A stretch of DNA of 64,000 nucleotides from Alkalihalobacterium sp048323755 (GCF_048323755.1 NZ_JBLWFS010000003.1:62001-126000), one strand, 5' to 3'. Numbered from the stretch's first letter, positions 25,177-35,351 are shown. Notes: generated from the letters alone by a model not told the origin. Numbers and translations are program-made.

Positions 25177-27111
25177 GTGCGAGTGTCCAATGTAACCGTA
25201 CGAAAACGTCTAGTATTTGTATTAATAATTGGTTTAATTATTTTCTCGATTATCGCGATTCGTCTCGGCTATGTACAATTTGGAATGGGAAACTGGTTAA
25301 CTGAAAGAGCAGAAGATTCTTGGAGTCGTGATATTCCGTTTGAAGCAAAACGAGGAGAAATTCTAGATCGAAATGATGAAATTCTAGCTACTAATGTTAG
25401 TGCACCGTCAATATTAGTAGTTCCTCGTCAAGTGAAAGAGCCTGCTGAGACAGCTGAGAAATTAGCAAACGTTCTAAATATGGATAGAAAAAAGGCGTAT
25501 GAGCTTATCACGAAAAGTGCATCATCTGTTAGGATTAATCCAGAAGGAAGAAAAATCTCGAAAGATAAAGCAAATGAAGTACGAGCGCTAGATTTACCGG
25601 GGGTTTATGTCGCAGAAGATAGTAAGAGGCATTACCCGAACGGAAGGTTTTTAGCACATGTATTAGGTTTTGCTGGAATTGACAATCAAGGGTTAACAGG
25701 TTTGGAGTTAACATATGACGAACATTTGAGTGGAAAAAAAGGACATGTATCCTTCTTCTCAGATGCTAAGGGTAAGAGATTACCAGATTTAGCAGATGAG
25801 TATACGCCTCCAGTAGATGGTCTTAATTTAAAGCTTACAATAGATAGTAAGGTTCAGACGATCATCGAACGGGAGTTAGATATAGCGGAAGCCACATATA
25901 ACCCAGATGGTGCAATTGCAATTGCAATGGACCCAAATACAGGTGAAATTCTTGGAATGTCAAGTCGACCACATTATAACCCTGAAAATTTCCGTGAAGT
26001 TCCACCAGAAATTTATAACCAGAACAAGCCGGTTTGGATGCAATACGAGCCGGGTTCAACCTTTAAGATCATAACAATCGCAGCTGCCCTAGAGGAAGGC
26101 GAAGTTGATCTGCACAAAGAGACATTTAATGACCCTGGCTTTATTGAAGTATCTGGACATCGGTTGCGCTGTTGGAAAAAAGGTGGACATGGACACCAAA
26201 CGTTCTTAGAAGTCGTTCAGAACTCTTGTAACCCGGGATTTGTTGTTTTAGGTGAACGATTAGGGAAAGATCGTCTATTTGATTACATTGAAAAATTTGG
26301 ATTTGGCCAAAAAACAGGGATTGACCTGCAAGGTGAAGGAAAAGGAATCCTCTTTAATCGAGATAGAGTCGGCCCATTAGAGTTAGCAACTACTGCCTTT
26401 GGTCAAGGGGTTTCTGTTACGCCAATTCAACAAGTAGCGGCGGTGTCTGCAGCAATCAATGGCGGGTATTTGTATCAACCTTTTATCGCGAAAGAGTGGA
26501 TTGACCCAGTAACAGGACAGGTGGTAAGTTCTCAAGCTCCAATTTTAAAAAGAAGAGTCATTTCTGGAGATACATCTAAAGAAATTCGCCATGCATTAGA
26601 AAGTGTAGTAGCACTTGGAACTGGTAAAGGTGCGTTTGTAGATGGATATCGAGTGGGAGGAAAAACGGGTACCGCACAAAAAGCAAAAGACGGTCGCTAT
26701 TTAGAAAATAATCACATTGTCTCATTTATTGGGATGGCACCAGCAGATAACCCAGAAATTGTAGTCTATGTAGCCATTGATAATCCAAAAGGTACCGTTC
26801 AATTCGGTGGTGTCGTTGCAGCGCCGATTGTTGGAAAGATTATTGGTGATAGTCTAGCTGCCATGGGAGTTAAAAAACGAACAGACCAGATCGAAAAAGA
26901 AAAAGCATGGAATGATGAGCCTATTATAGAAACTCCAGATCTAGTCGGCCTTTCTATTCGAGAAATTAATCAAGCTTATTACGATCTGAAAATTGACGCT
27001 TCTGGAAGTGGGTCCAAAGTGTTAGCCCAAGCACCAGAACCTGGTGTGAAAGTAAAGGCAGGTTCAACGATACGACTTTATATGGGTGACAAATCAGACA
27101 CAACAGACTAA
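25177..27111 (+). CDS. spoVD: Stage V sporulation protein D (cortex transpeptidase)
   Basis: GTG 25177 gives MRVSNVTVRKRL, the known SpoVD start, 8 nt after GGGGG; TTG 25162 lies inside that site. The 644-residue class B PBP has a transmembrane helix, dimerisation domain (FEAKRGEILDRNDE), active-site STFK (Ser about 294), SCN (QNSCNPGFV), KTGTAQ and one PASTA domain at the end. The motif SCN, with Cys, is a SpoVD feature: its Cys can form a disulfide reduced by StoA during cortex synthesis. The 108-bp gap before it may hold a SigE promoter; CATATAAG at 25109 is only a weak candidate. Confidence 0.95.
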   Translation: MRVSNVTVRKRLVFVLIIGLIIFSIIAIRLGYVQFGMGNWLTERAEDSWSRDIPFEAKRGEILDRNDEILATNVSAPSILVVPRQVKEPAETAEKLANVLNMDRKKAYELITKSASSVRINPEGRKISKDKANEVRALDLPGVYVAEDSKRHYPNGRFLAHVLGFAGIDNQGLTGLELTYDEHLSGKKGHVSFFSDAKGKRLPDLADEYTPPVDGLNLKLTIDSKVQTIIERELDIAEATYNPDGAIAIAMDPNTGEILGMSSRPHYNPENFREVPPEIYNQNKPVWMQYEPGSTFKIITIAAALEEGEVDLHKETFNDPGFIEVSGHRLRCWKKGGHGHQTFLEVVQNSCNPGFVVLGERLGKDRLFDYIEKFGFGQKTGIDLQGEGKGILFNRDRVGPLELATTAFGQGVSVTPIQQVAAVSAAINGGYLYQPFIAKEWIDPVTGQVVSSQAPILKRRVISGDTSKEIRHALESVVALGTGKGAFVDGYRVGGKTGTAQKAKDGRYLENNHIVSFIGMAPADNPEIVVYVAIDNPKGTVQFGGVVAAPIVGKIIGDSLAAMGVKKRTDQIEKEKAWNDEPIIETPDLVGLSIREINQAYYDLKIDASGSGSKVLAQAPEPGVKVKAGSTIRLYMGDKSDTTD

Positions 27112-27130
27112 AATAGTTCTGTAACACTTT

Positions 27131-27168
27131 AATTCCCTCCGGTACATGCTTCGGAGGGATTCATTTTG
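27131..27168 (+). terminator. Terminator after spoVD
   Basis: TCCCTCCG (27134-27141) pairs with CGGAGGGA (27152-27159) and is followed by a T-rich stretch. Confidence 0.75.
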
Positions 27169-27322
27169 TTATAGGAATGCATTGTAGGAAAAGGGACTTC
27201 TTCAGGTTTTTCCAACATACACTTGAAAGAGAAATTCCTAATAAAAATAGGATTTATGATTAAAGGACGCATCTTTTTCCTACGATAGATATTAAATGTA
27301 AGTAATAGAGAGGGTATTGACT

Positions 27323-28792
27323 ATGAAATTAAATCAACTGGTTGAAAAATTACAATATGTTCACATTTTAAATGATCAAATCAATCCGGTGATTTCGTCG
27401 ATTGATATGGATTCACGGGAAGTTCAAAAAGGTAGTTTGTTTATTTGTATTAAAGGTTACACGGTTGATGGTCATGATTTTGTTAATCAAGCGATAAGTA
27501 ACGGCGCAAGTGCGATAGTAGCAGAAAGAACAGTGGATGCTTCGATTCCTGTTATTTTAGTTAATGATACAAAGAGAGCGATGGCTATACTTTCAAATTA
27601 CTTTTATGAACATCCAACCAAAAAAATATCACTAATTGGAATTACAGGAACAAATGGTAAAACTACGGTTACTCATTTAATTGAAAAAGTACTAAATGAT
27701 GCAGGGGAACGAACAGGCTTAATAGGTACGATGTATACAAAAATAGGTGATCAAACGTATGAGACGAAAAATACAACACCTGAATCACTTACGTTACAAA
27801 AAACGTTTAAGCAAATGGTTGATCATCAAGTTAAGACAGCTATTATGGAAGTATCATCTCATGCACTTCATCTTGGGAGAGTAAGAGGATGCGACTTTAA
27901 TATTGCTGTTTTTACGAATTTAACGCCAGATCATTTGGACTACCATCAAACGATGGAAGCCTATAAATATGCTAAAGGTCTGCTTTTTTCACAACTAGGA
28001 AATACATATGATCAAACGAGTAAAAAAATTGCTATATTAAATGATGATGATGAAGCTTCAGTAGAATATAAGAAGATGACAGCAGCCCAAGTCTTAACAT
28101 ATGGAATTAATGAAACGAGCGATGTGAGAGCGAAAAACATTAAAATGACAGCAGGCGGAACATCATTTACATTATCTAGTCCTGTAGGGGAGACAGAAAT
28201 TGAGTTAAAGTTGATCGGGAAGTTTAGTGTGTATAATGCTTTAGCTGCTGCTGCCGCTTGTTTAGCACATGGGGTCAAATTAAATGATATTAAACAAAGT
28301 TTAGAAAGTGTAGAAGGCGTTTCTGGCAGGTTTGAGACAGTAGATGCAGGTCAACAGTTCACTGTTATCGTTGATTACGCGCATACGGCTGACAGTTTAG
28401 AAAATGTACTTACTACTGTTAAAGATTTAGCTAAAGGTAAGATTTACTGTGTAGTTGGATGCGGTGGGGATCGTGACCGAACGAAGCGCCCTATTATGGC
28501 GCAAATTGCTGTGAAATATTCTCATAAAGCAATTTTTACAGCAGATAATCCGAGAAGTGAACAACCTGAGATGATTTTAAAAGATATGGAAGCAGGAATT
28601 GAAAGTGATAATTATGTTTCGATCGTCGATCGCAAAGAAGCAATCGAACACGCGATTTCTCTTGCTAAACCTGACGATGTTGTACTTATTGCCGGAAAAG
28701 GACATGAAACGTATCAGGTAATAGGTAAAGAAGTCATTGATTTTGATGACAGACAAGTAGCAAGAGCGATCATTGAGGAGAGAATGCAATGA
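27323..28792 (+). CDS. murE: UDP-MurNAc-tripeptide synthetase (meso-DAP adding)
   Basis: ATG 27323 follows GAGAGG; the TTG two codons earlier is less likely. The 489-residue Mur ligase has the P-loop GITGTNGKTTVTHLI, the carbamylated-Lys region, VDYAHTADSLENVL, and DNPR in TADNPRSEQP. DNPR marks meso-diaminopimelate specificity, whereas lysine enzymes differ here. It starts a tightly packed block murE-murF-mraY-murD. The murF ATG overlaps its stop by 4 bp. Promoter sequences in the 211-bp gap are not clear to me. Confidence 0.96.
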   Translation: MKLNQLVEKLQYVHILNDQINPVISSIDMDSREVQKGSLFICIKGYTVDGHDFVNQAISNGASAIVAERTVDASIPVILVNDTKRAMAILSNYFYEHPTKKISLIGITGTNGKTTVTHLIEKVLNDAGERTGLIGTMYTKIGDQTYETKNTTPESLTLQKTFKQMVDHQVKTAIMEVSSHALHLGRVRGCDFNIAVFTNLTPDHLDYHQTMEAYKYAKGLLFSQLGNTYDQTSKKIAILNDDDEASVEYKKMTAAQVLTYGINETSDVRAKNIKMTAGGTSFTLSSPVGETEIELKLIGKFSVYNALAAAAACLAHGVKLNDIKQSLESVEGVSGRFETVDAGQQFTVIVDYAHTADSLENVLTTVKDLAKGKIYCVVGCGGDRDRTKRPIMAQIAVKYSHKAIFTADNPRSEQPEMILKDMEAGIESDNYVSIVDRKEAIEHAISLAKPDDVVLIAGKGHETYQVIGKEVIDFDDRQVARAIIEERMQ

Positions 28793-30147
28793 AGTTTTCT
28801 GGGAAACTAGTTGAAGAAATATCAGAAGGGGTACGACAGCATAACGTTAATCTTTCGTTTACTGGTATATATACCGATAGTCGCCAACCAATGGTTGATG
28901 GGTTGTTCATTCCGATTGTAGGAGAACGTTTTGACGGACATGATTTTATTCATACAGCAATTGAAAAAGGAGCAATAGCTTCTCTGTGGCAAGTAGATAA
29001 GGCAGTTCCGGAAAGTTTACCTGAAGACTTTCAATTATTTTATGTAAAAGAAACGATCCAAGGTCTACAACAATTATCTAAAAGATATTTAAAGCACATC
29101 AACCCGATAGTCGTTGGTGTAACAGGCAGTAACGGTAAGACAACGACAAAAGATATTTTAGATGCTGTTCTGTCAACTTCATATAAGACCTACAAAACGC
29201 AAGGAAACTATAACAATCATATTGGATTGCCGTTAACGATACTAGGAATGGAAAGCGATTGTGAACTACTCATTTTAGAGATGGGGATGAGTGGGTTTGG
29301 TGAAATTGAGTTACTCAGTTTGATCGGTGAACCTCATTATGCGGTCGTTACAAACATCGGCGAATCACATATTGAACAGCTTGGCAGCCGGGAAGGTATT
29401 GCCCAAGCAAAAATGGAGATTGTAAAAGGGTTACGGGAAAATGGTAAAGTGTTTATTGATGGTGACGAGCCATTACTTAAGCCTTTTTATCATAAAAATG
29501 TAAGTACCTGTGGTTTCACGGACACGTGTGACGTACAAATTTTAAATGTCTCTACTAGTGATTACGGTTTTACATTCTCTCTGAAAGGTGACGAAACGGT
29601 TTATGAACTGCCGCTGCTTGGTCGCCACAACATAAAAAATGCAGCCTATGCCATCATGGTGGGGCGCGAGCTTGGATTATCGGAAAAAAGTATACAGACA
29701 GGGTTAAAACAAGTAAACTTAACAGGGATGAGACTTGAACGTATGAAAGGCTTAAATGGATCAACTATCATTAACGATGCGTATAATGCTAGCCCAACTT
29801 CCATGAAAGCCGCGATAGAAGCAGTAAAAGAATTACCTGCCTATTCAAAAAGGGTAGTAATTCTTGGGGATATGTACGAACTTGGGCCAGATGAAAAAGA
29901 ACTTCATCGTTCAGTTGCCGCTGTGATTGAAGAGCCTGTTACACACCTATTCACTGTAGGGGAAAAAGGACAATGGATTTTTGACGCATTTAATGAAAAA
30001 AACGACCATAGGCTTATAGTACAAAGCTTTTTAGATAAAGAAGATCTCATCGCCAGCACCATAAAACTTTTAGATAGTGAAACGGTTGTATTGATAAAAG
30101 CATCAAGGGGACTCCAATTAGAAACAATCACTAAATATTTAATGTAA
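28789..30147 (+). CDS. murF: UDP-MurNAc-tripeptide-D-Ala-D-Ala ligase
   Basis: The 452-residue protein starts at ATG 28789, overlapping murE by four bases (ATGA). Mur ligase features are the N-terminal substrate domain (YTDSRQPMVDGLFIPIVGERFDGHDF), P-loop GVTGSNGKTTTKDIL, and NDAYNASPTSMKAAIE with VILGDMYELG in the C-terminal domain. MurF adds D-Ala-D-Ala to complete the UDP-MurNAc-pentapeptide. B. subtilis has murF elsewhere (next to ddl), so its presence here is the more widespread bacterial order. Confidence 0.96.
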   Translation: MKFSGKLVEEISEGVRQHNVNLSFTGIYTDSRQPMVDGLFIPIVGERFDGHDFIHTAIEKGAIASLWQVDKAVPESLPEDFQLFYVKETIQGLQQLSKRYLKHINPIVVGVTGSNGKTTTKDILDAVLSTSYKTYKTQGNYNNHIGLPLTILGMESDCELLILEMGMSGFGEIELLSLIGEPHYAVVTNIGESHIEQLGSREGIAQAKMEIVKGLRENGKVFIDGDEPLLKPFYHKNVSTCGFTDTCDVQILNVSTSDYGFTFSLKGDETVYELPLLGRHNIKNAAYAIMVGRELGLSEKSIQTGLKQVNLTGMRLERMKGLNGSTIINDAYNASPTSMKAAIEAVKELPAYSKRVVILGDMYELGPDEKELHRSVAAVIEEPVTHLFTVGEKGQWIFDAFNEKNDHRLIVQSFLDKEDLIASTIKLLDSETVVLIKASRGLQLETITKYLM

Positions 30148-30166
30148 TAGAAAGGAGGCAATGACA

Positions 30167-31144
30167 ATGTTTGAACAGATCACATTATTATTTACATTAA
30201 TCGCATCTTTCCTCATTGCCGTAATACTATCCCCAATTATAATTCCATTTCTTAGAAGGTTAAAATTTGGACAAAGTATTCGAGATGAAGGGCCCAAGTC
30301 CCATCAAAAGAAAAGCGGTACACCTACAATGGGCGGGGTTATGATTTTATTATCGATCCTTCTTACAACAGTCATTATTATTTCAAAATTTTTAACGTTT
30401 ACGACAGAAATTTGGTTACTATTATTTGTAACTTTAGGTTACGGTTTATTAGGCTTTCTAGATGACTTTATTAAAGTTGTGATGAAGAGGAATTTAGGGC
30501 TTACATCAAAGCAAAAGTTAGTTGGTCAACTCGTTATTGCTATTATTTTTTATCTAGGATTACGCATGCTTGACTTTTCAACAGAAATCGCGATACCAGC
30601 AACTAACATTTCAATTGATTTTGGTTGGCTTTATTTCCCACTTATCATTGTTATGTTAGTAGGTGCATCAAATGCGGTAAATTTAACCGATGGTTTAGAC
30701 GGTTTATTAGCTGGAACAGGTGCAATCGCATTTGGAGCATTTGCCATTTTAGCATGGAATGCAGAAATGTTTGATGTCGCTATTTTCTGTGGAGCAGTTG
30801 TTGGAGCGGTATTAGGCTTTTTAGTTTTTAATGCACACCCTGCAAAAGTATTTATGGGTGATACGGGTTCGCTTGCTTTAGGTGGAGCAATTGCAGCAGT
30901 TGCGATCTTAACCAAGTTAGAAATTTTACTTGTTATTATCGGCGGGGTTTTTGTTATAGAAACTCTTTCGGTTATTATCCAAGTAATTTCATTTAAAACG
31001 AGAGGTAAGAGGGTGTTTAAAATGAGTCCTCTTCACCATCACTATGAGCTATCAGGCTGGTCGGAATGGCGAGTTGTTGTTACATTTTGGTTAGTAGGTA
31101 TGCTTTTTGCAATATTAGGAATTTACTTAGAGGTGTGGATTTAG
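30167..31144 (+). CDS. mraY: Phospho-MurNAc-pentapeptide transferase MraY
   Basis: ATG 30167 lies 8 nt after AAAGGAGG; ATG 30161 is too close to it. The 325-residue protein has ten hydrophobic segments. MraY signatures are GPKSHQKKSGTPTMGGV, FLDDFIKV with the DD pair, NLTDGLDGLLAG, FNAHPAKVFMGDTGSLALGG and MSPLHHHYE. It transfers phospho-MurNAc-pentapeptide to undecaprenyl phosphate, giving lipid I. Its stop is immediately followed by the murD ATG. Confidence 0.97.
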   Translation: MFEQITLLFTLIASFLIAVILSPIIIPFLRRLKFGQSIRDEGPKSHQKKSGTPTMGGVMILLSILLTTVIIISKFLTFTTEIWLLLFVTLGYGLLGFLDDFIKVVMKRNLGLTSKQKLVGQLVIAIIFYLGLRMLDFSTEIAIPATNISIDFGWLYFPLIIVMLVGASNAVNLTDGLDGLLAGTGAIAFGAFAILAWNAEMFDVAIFCGAVVGAVLGFLVFNAHPAKVFMGDTGSLALGGAIAAVAILTKLEILLVIIGGVFVIETLSVIIQVISFKTRGKRVFKMSPLHHHYELSGWSEWRVVVTFWLVGMLFAILGIYLEVWI

Positions 31145-32503
31145 ATGAAAAATGAACAACAGTTTAAAGATCAATATGTACTCGTCTTAGGTTTAGCAAA
31201 AAGCGGGGAAGCTGCGAGCCGTCTTTTGTTCCGACTAGGTGCTCACGTAACTGTCAATGATGCTAAGCCAATTGAAGAAAATCCCAAAGCGAAGGAACTA
31301 GAAGGTTTAGGGATTAAAGTTGTTTGTGGTGCTCATCCATTAACATTATTGGATGAGCCAATTGACTTTATCGTTAAAAACCCAGGGATTCCTTATAGTA
31401 ATCCAATAATTTCTGAAGCGATAAAGCGTGGAATAACTGTGGTTACAGAAGTGGAATTAGCTTCTATGCTATCAGAAGCTGATATGATTGCGATTACTGG
31501 TTCGAATGGAAAAACGACGACCACAACATTAGTGGTTGAAATGTTAAAAAATAGTGGCAAGGAGCCCTTAGTGGCTGGAAATATTGGAACAGTAGCATGC
31601 GAAGTTGCAGAAAAAGCGACTGCGGAAAACATTATTGTTACAGAAGTTTCCAGTTTTCAACTACAAGGAACAAAAAATTTCCATCCAAAAGTGGCAGTAT
31701 TATTAAATCTGTTTGATGCCCATCTAGACTATCATGGAACAAAAGAAGCATATGGACATGCTAAAGCCAAAATATTTGCTAATCAAGAAGAAAATGACTT
31801 TTATGTAATTAATGTTGATGACGATTTTGTTGTTAAGCTGGCAGAAGGAGTAAAAGGCACAAAAATACCGTTTTCAACGACGACAGAGGTTGCGGACGGT
31901 GCATATGTAAAAGATCATGTTGTTTTCTTTAAAGATGAAAAAATCATCGATCAAGCAGAGATTACTCTTCCTGGTAAACATAACCTAGAAAATATATTAG
32001 CCGCTATCGCTGCAGCAAAAACGATGGGGGCACGTACAGATCAAATCGTCAATGTGTTAAAGTCGTTTACGGGTGTTAAACATAGAGTTCAATATGTAAC
32101 GACTTATAATGATCGTAAGTTCTTTAATGATTCAAAAGCGACGAATATTTTAGCAGCTCAAGCTGCTGTTTCGGCTTTTACAGAGCCTGTCATTCTTTTA
32201 GCTGGCGGTTTAGATCGAGGCAACTCTTTTGATGCTTTTATACCTTCGTTAGAAAAAGTTAAAGCAGTCGTGACTTTCGGAGAAACAAAAGAGAAGATGA
32301 AGTCTGCTGCCAAAGAAGCAGGGGTAGAGATCATTAAAGAAGTATTAAATGTAGAAGAAGCTGTACCAGTCGCTTATCATCTTTCTGAAGCTGGTGATAT
32401 TATCTTACTTTCACCTGCTTGTGCGAGCTGGGATCAGTACAAAACGTTTGAAGAACGCGGCGACAAATTTATTTATGCCGTTGAGCAGTTAATCCAAAGA
32501 TAA
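31145..32503 (+). CDS. murD: UDP-MurNAc-L-alanine:D-glutamate ligase
   Basis: The 452-residue protein starts directly after mraY. It has the N-terminal Rossmann-like domain (VLVLGLAKSGEAASRLLFRLGA), the P-loop ITGSNGKTTTTTLV, EVSSFQL, NLFDAHLDYH and FFNDSKATN, all MurD marks. It adds D-Glu, the second residue of the stem peptide. The region 32504-32604 before spoVE holds a possible SigE promoter (GCATATG, then TGTACAAT), with a spacer slightly too long. Confidence 0.96.
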   Translation: MKNEQQFKDQYVLVLGLAKSGEAASRLLFRLGAHVTVNDAKPIEENPKAKELEGLGIKVVCGAHPLTLLDEPIDFIVKNPGIPYSNPIISEAIKRGITVVTEVELASMLSEADMIAITGSNGKTTTTTLVVEMLKNSGKEPLVAGNIGTVACEVAEKATAENIIVTEVSSFQLQGTKNFHPKVAVLLNLFDAHLDYHGTKEAYGHAKAKIFANQEENDFYVINVDDDFVVKLAEGVKGTKIPFSTTTEVADGAYVKDHVVFFKDEKIIDQAEITLPGKHNLENILAAIAAAKTMGARTDQIVNVLKSFTGVKHRVQYVTTYNDRKFFNDSKATNILAAQAAVSAFTEPVILLAGGLDRGNSFDAFIPSLEKVKAVVTFGETKEKMKSAAKEAGVEIIKEVLNVEEAVPVAYHLSEAGDIILLSPACASWDQYKTFEERGDKFIYAVEQLIQR

Positions 32504-32604
32504 AAGGACATGTTCTAATAGTCTGGTGCATATGTTTAGGTAATAGAGGTTGTACAATTGATAGTTGATTGTACGAACACTTTTTAGTTAGTGAGGTGTT
32601 ACAG

Positions 32605-33705
32605 TTGCCTAAAACAAAAACGGCACCAGATTTTCTTTTGATGATTGCAACAATCGCACTATTAACGATAGGTGTTATTATGGTATATAGTGCTAGTGCA
32701 GTATGGGCTCAATATAAGTTTGACGATTCATTTTTCTTTGCAAAACGCCAGATATTCTTTGCTGGTGCAGGAGTTGCAGCTATGTTTTTCGTCATGACCG
32801 TTGATTATTGGACGTGGCGAAAATGGTCCAAGGTTTTGCTCATTATTTGTTTTATACTTCTTATTGTTGTTTTAATTCCTGGAGTAGGGCTCGTTCGTGG
32901 TGGGGCACGAAGTTGGTTAGGTGTAGGGGCATTTTCTATTCAACCATCCGAGTTTATGAAGATGGCCATGATCGCTTTTTTAGCAAAATACTTATCAGAA
33001 AATCAAAAGAAGATCACATCGTTAAAACAAGGGTTAATTCCTTCATTATCTATAGTTTTATTGGCATTCGGTCTCATCATGTTGCAACCAGATCTTGGTA
33101 CAGGGGCAGTAATGGTTGGAACGTGCGTTGTTATGATTTTTGTTTCTGGTGCCAGAATTGCTCATTTTGTTGGCTTGGCCCTGATTGGCGTTGTGGGCTT
33201 TGTAGCACTAATTGCTTCCGCGCCGTATCGGATAAAGCGAATTACTTCTTTTTTAGATCCGTGGTCAGATCCATTAGGAAGTGGATTTCAAATTATTCAA
33301 TCGCTTTATGCAATTGGCCCAGGTGGATTACTTGGGTTAGGGTTAGGAGAAAGTCGGCAAAAATACTTCTACTTACCTGAACCGCAAACTGATTTTATAT
33401 TTGCCATACTAACCGAAGAGTTAGGGTTTATTGGAGGGGCCATTGTTATCTTTTTGTTCGGTATTCTCCTATGGCGAGGGATAAGAGTGGCATTAGGTGC
33501 ACCAGATTTGTTTGGTAGCTTCTTAGCTGTAGGTATTATATCGATGGTAGCTATTCAAGTTATGATCAACATCGGAGTAGTCACTGGACTGATGCCTGTT
33601 ACAGGGATTACACTACCGTTCCTTAGTTATGGCGGGTCCTCACTCACCCTAATGTTGGTTGCAATTGGTGTTTTACTTAACATTAGCAGGTTTTCAAGGA
33701 TATAA
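32605..33705 (+). CDS. spoVE: Stage V sporulation protein E (SEDS glycosyltransferase)
   Basis: TTG 32605 follows GTGAGGTG and gives MPKTKTAPDFLL, similar to the known start; the upstream ATG (32569) lies in the gap. The 366-residue protein has ten transmembrane segments. SEDS motifs are YSASAVWA, GARSWLGVGAFSIQPSEFMK, SAPYRIKRITSFLDPWSDPLGSGFQIIQS and the end PFLSYGGSS. SpoVE polymerises cortex glycan with SpoVD. It is close to FtsW in sequence, but the dcw position between murD and murG is that of spoVE in Bacillus. A hairpin follows, so murG is probably transcribed separately. Confidence 0.93.
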   Translation: MPKTKTAPDFLLMIATIALLTIGVIMVYSASAVWAQYKFDDSFFFAKRQIFFAGAGVAAMFFVMTVDYWTWRKWSKVLLIICFILLIVVLIPGVGLVRGGARSWLGVGAFSIQPSEFMKMAMIAFLAKYLSENQKKITSLKQGLIPSLSIVLLAFGLIMLQPDLGTGAVMVGTCVVMIFVSGARIAHFVGLALIGVVGFVALIASAPYRIKRITSFLDPWSDPLGSGFQIIQSLYAIGPGGLLGLGLGESRQKYFYLPEPQTDFIFAILTEELGFIGGAIVIFLFGILLWRGIRVALGAPDLFGSFLAVGIISMVAIQVMINIGVVTGLMPVTGITLPFLSYGGSSLTLMLVAIGVLLNISRFSRI

Positions 33706-33714
33706 TAAAAGAAG

Positions 33715-33762
33715 TCCCTCTAAGTAAGGTGAAACTTAACTAGAGGGATATTTATGTTTTTA
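33715..33762 (+). terminator. Probable terminator after spoVE
   Basis: CCCTCTA (33716-33722) pairs with TAGAGGG (33741-33747), with inner AGT/ACT pairing. A weak T run (ATGTTTTT) follows. Confidence 0.55.
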
Positions 33763-34014
33763 GCGCTGTTAAGAGGATTGTTGATTTTGTTTCATCCCAA
33801 GATCAACAGATATGAACAATACGTTACCCTAACCACTTGCTAAAACTTTTGGCTAACAACATGGTTTACAATCAAAATCTTTATAATTTTACACAATCCT
33901 TTAAAAGCATTATGTATAATACAAGTTATCGTTCTGATAAAATGGTAATAGTAGAGAATGTTCTAATAGGTAGTTAAGTATGGAATTTTAAGACAGAGTT
34001 TATGGAGGATTTCA
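33763..34014 (+). promoter_or_regulatory. murG upstream gap with SigA-like -10
   Basis: TATAAT at 33915-33920 is a good -10, but the -35 region (CACAAT) is weak. The 12-mer ATGTTCTAATAG at 33959 also occurs at 32510 before spoVE. The gap is AT-rich and I see no ORF. Confidence 0.4.
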
Positions 34015-35115
34015 ATGAGAGTAGTTGTTAGTGGTGGAGGAACTGGAGGACATATATATCCTGCCTTGTCATTAATTCAAGAAATAAAACAGCAATATGA
34101 GTTTGCTGAAATACTGTACATAGGTACTGAAAACGGATTAGAGAGTGAACTGGTTACTAGAGAAGAAATTCCATTTAAAACAATAAAGATTACGGGGTTC
34201 CGTAGAAAAATTTCTTTTGATAATGTAAAAACGATCTACCGTTTCCTAAAGGGAACGAGTGACTCCAAAAAGATGATTAGAGAGTTTAAACCGGATGTCG
34301 TAGTTGGGACGGGGGGATATGTTTGTGGTCCCGTTGTTTTTGCAGCTTCGCAATTGAACATTCCAACGGTTATTCATGAACAGAATAGTGTTCCTGGACT
34401 TACGAATAAATTTTTAAGTCGTTATGTAGATAAGATTGTATTGTCATTCCCTGAATCGAAAACCTTCTTTCCTGAGTCTAAAACTGTATATCTAGGAAAC
34501 CCGCGAGCTTCAGAAGTCATATCAACGAATGCTGAGCGTGGCAGGCAGTCTGTTGGTCTTAAGGATGGGAAAAAGTCTGTGTTAATTGTAGGGGGAAGCC
34601 GAGGAGCTAGACCGATTAATGACGCTTTCTTAGAAGTTTTACCTGACATGAAAAATTTCGATTATCAGTTCTTATATGTAACTGGTCAAGTACATTATGA
34701 AAAAGTGATGGAAGAAGTAAAAGCAAAAGGGAACCCAGACAATGTCATTATTAAACCATTTATTCATAACATGCCTGAAGTGTTAGCTGGTGTAGACTTA
34801 ATTGTGGCGAGAGCGGGGGCTACAACTCTAGCTGAAATTACAGCGTTAGGATTGCCTAGTATTCTTATTCCAAGTCCGTATGTAACGAATAATCATCAAG
34901 AAAAAAATGCACGTTCACTCAGTGTGAAAGGTGCTGCTATTGTTCGCCTTGAAAAGGAAATGAGTGGAAAAGTATTGCTCGAAGATATTGATACTATTTT
35001 TAAAAAGGATGGAAAATGGGAAGAAATGCATAATGCAGCTCTTTCACTAGGAATGCCAAAAGCTGCAACTCACTTTGTGGATTTACTTGCTGAACTAACG
35101 AAGAATAAAAAGTAA
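34015..35115 (+). CDS. murG: UDP-GlcNAc:lipid I GlcNAc transferase MurG
   Basis: The 366-residue protein starts at ATG behind TGGAGGATTTCA. The GT-B glycosyltransferase marks are VVSGGGTGGHIYPALSL, VGTGGYVCGPVVFAA, IHEQNSVPGLTNK, LIVGGSRGARPIND and VARAGATTLAEITALGLPSILIPSPY. MurG makes lipid II on the inner face of the membrane. It lies between spoVE and murB, as in B. subtilis. Confidence 0.97.
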   Translation: MRVVVSGGGTGGHIYPALSLIQEIKQQYEFAEILYIGTENGLESELVTREEIPFKTIKITGFRRKISFDNVKTIYRFLKGTSDSKKMIREFKPDVVVGTGGYVCGPVVFAASQLNIPTVIHEQNSVPGLTNKFLSRYVDKIVLSFPESKTFFPESKTVYLGNPRASEVISTNAERGRQSVGLKDGKKSVLIVGGSRGARPINDAFLEVLPDMKNFDYQFLYVTGQVHYEKVMEEVKAKGNPDNVIIKPFIHNMPEVLAGVDLIVARAGATTLAEITALGLPSILIPSPYVTNNHQEKNARSLSVKGAAIVRLEKEMSGKVLLEDIDTIFKKDGKWEEMHNAALSLGMPKAATHFVDLLAELTKNKK

Positions 35116-35351
35116 CAAACCATTGACCTTTATAAGACTTTGACAACTAGTGAAACTTGAAACTTTTAACACCTTGTAAACAAACACGGTGAAGTGGGCA
35201 AGAGCATATAATACAATAAAATGATGAGGAACTGTATTAAAAGATTATAAGGGAATTTACTTCTTTAATGGAGAAAAGTATAGAAAGGCTTGTGGTTTGT
35301 ACATCTTTTGAAACAGACCGACCTTTTCAAGAAGTGAGGAGATTTAAGACG

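Noticed and set aside
32808..33380. 190-codon ORF inside spoVE
   Set aside because: It is an alternative-frame shadow of a strongly conserved SEDS gene, and its Cys/Trp-rich content is not protein-like.
32605..33705. Calling this gene ftsW
   Set aside because: The dcw position and close resemblance to SpoVE (start region, SAPYRIKRITS...) favour SpoVE; ftsW lies elsewhere in bacilli.
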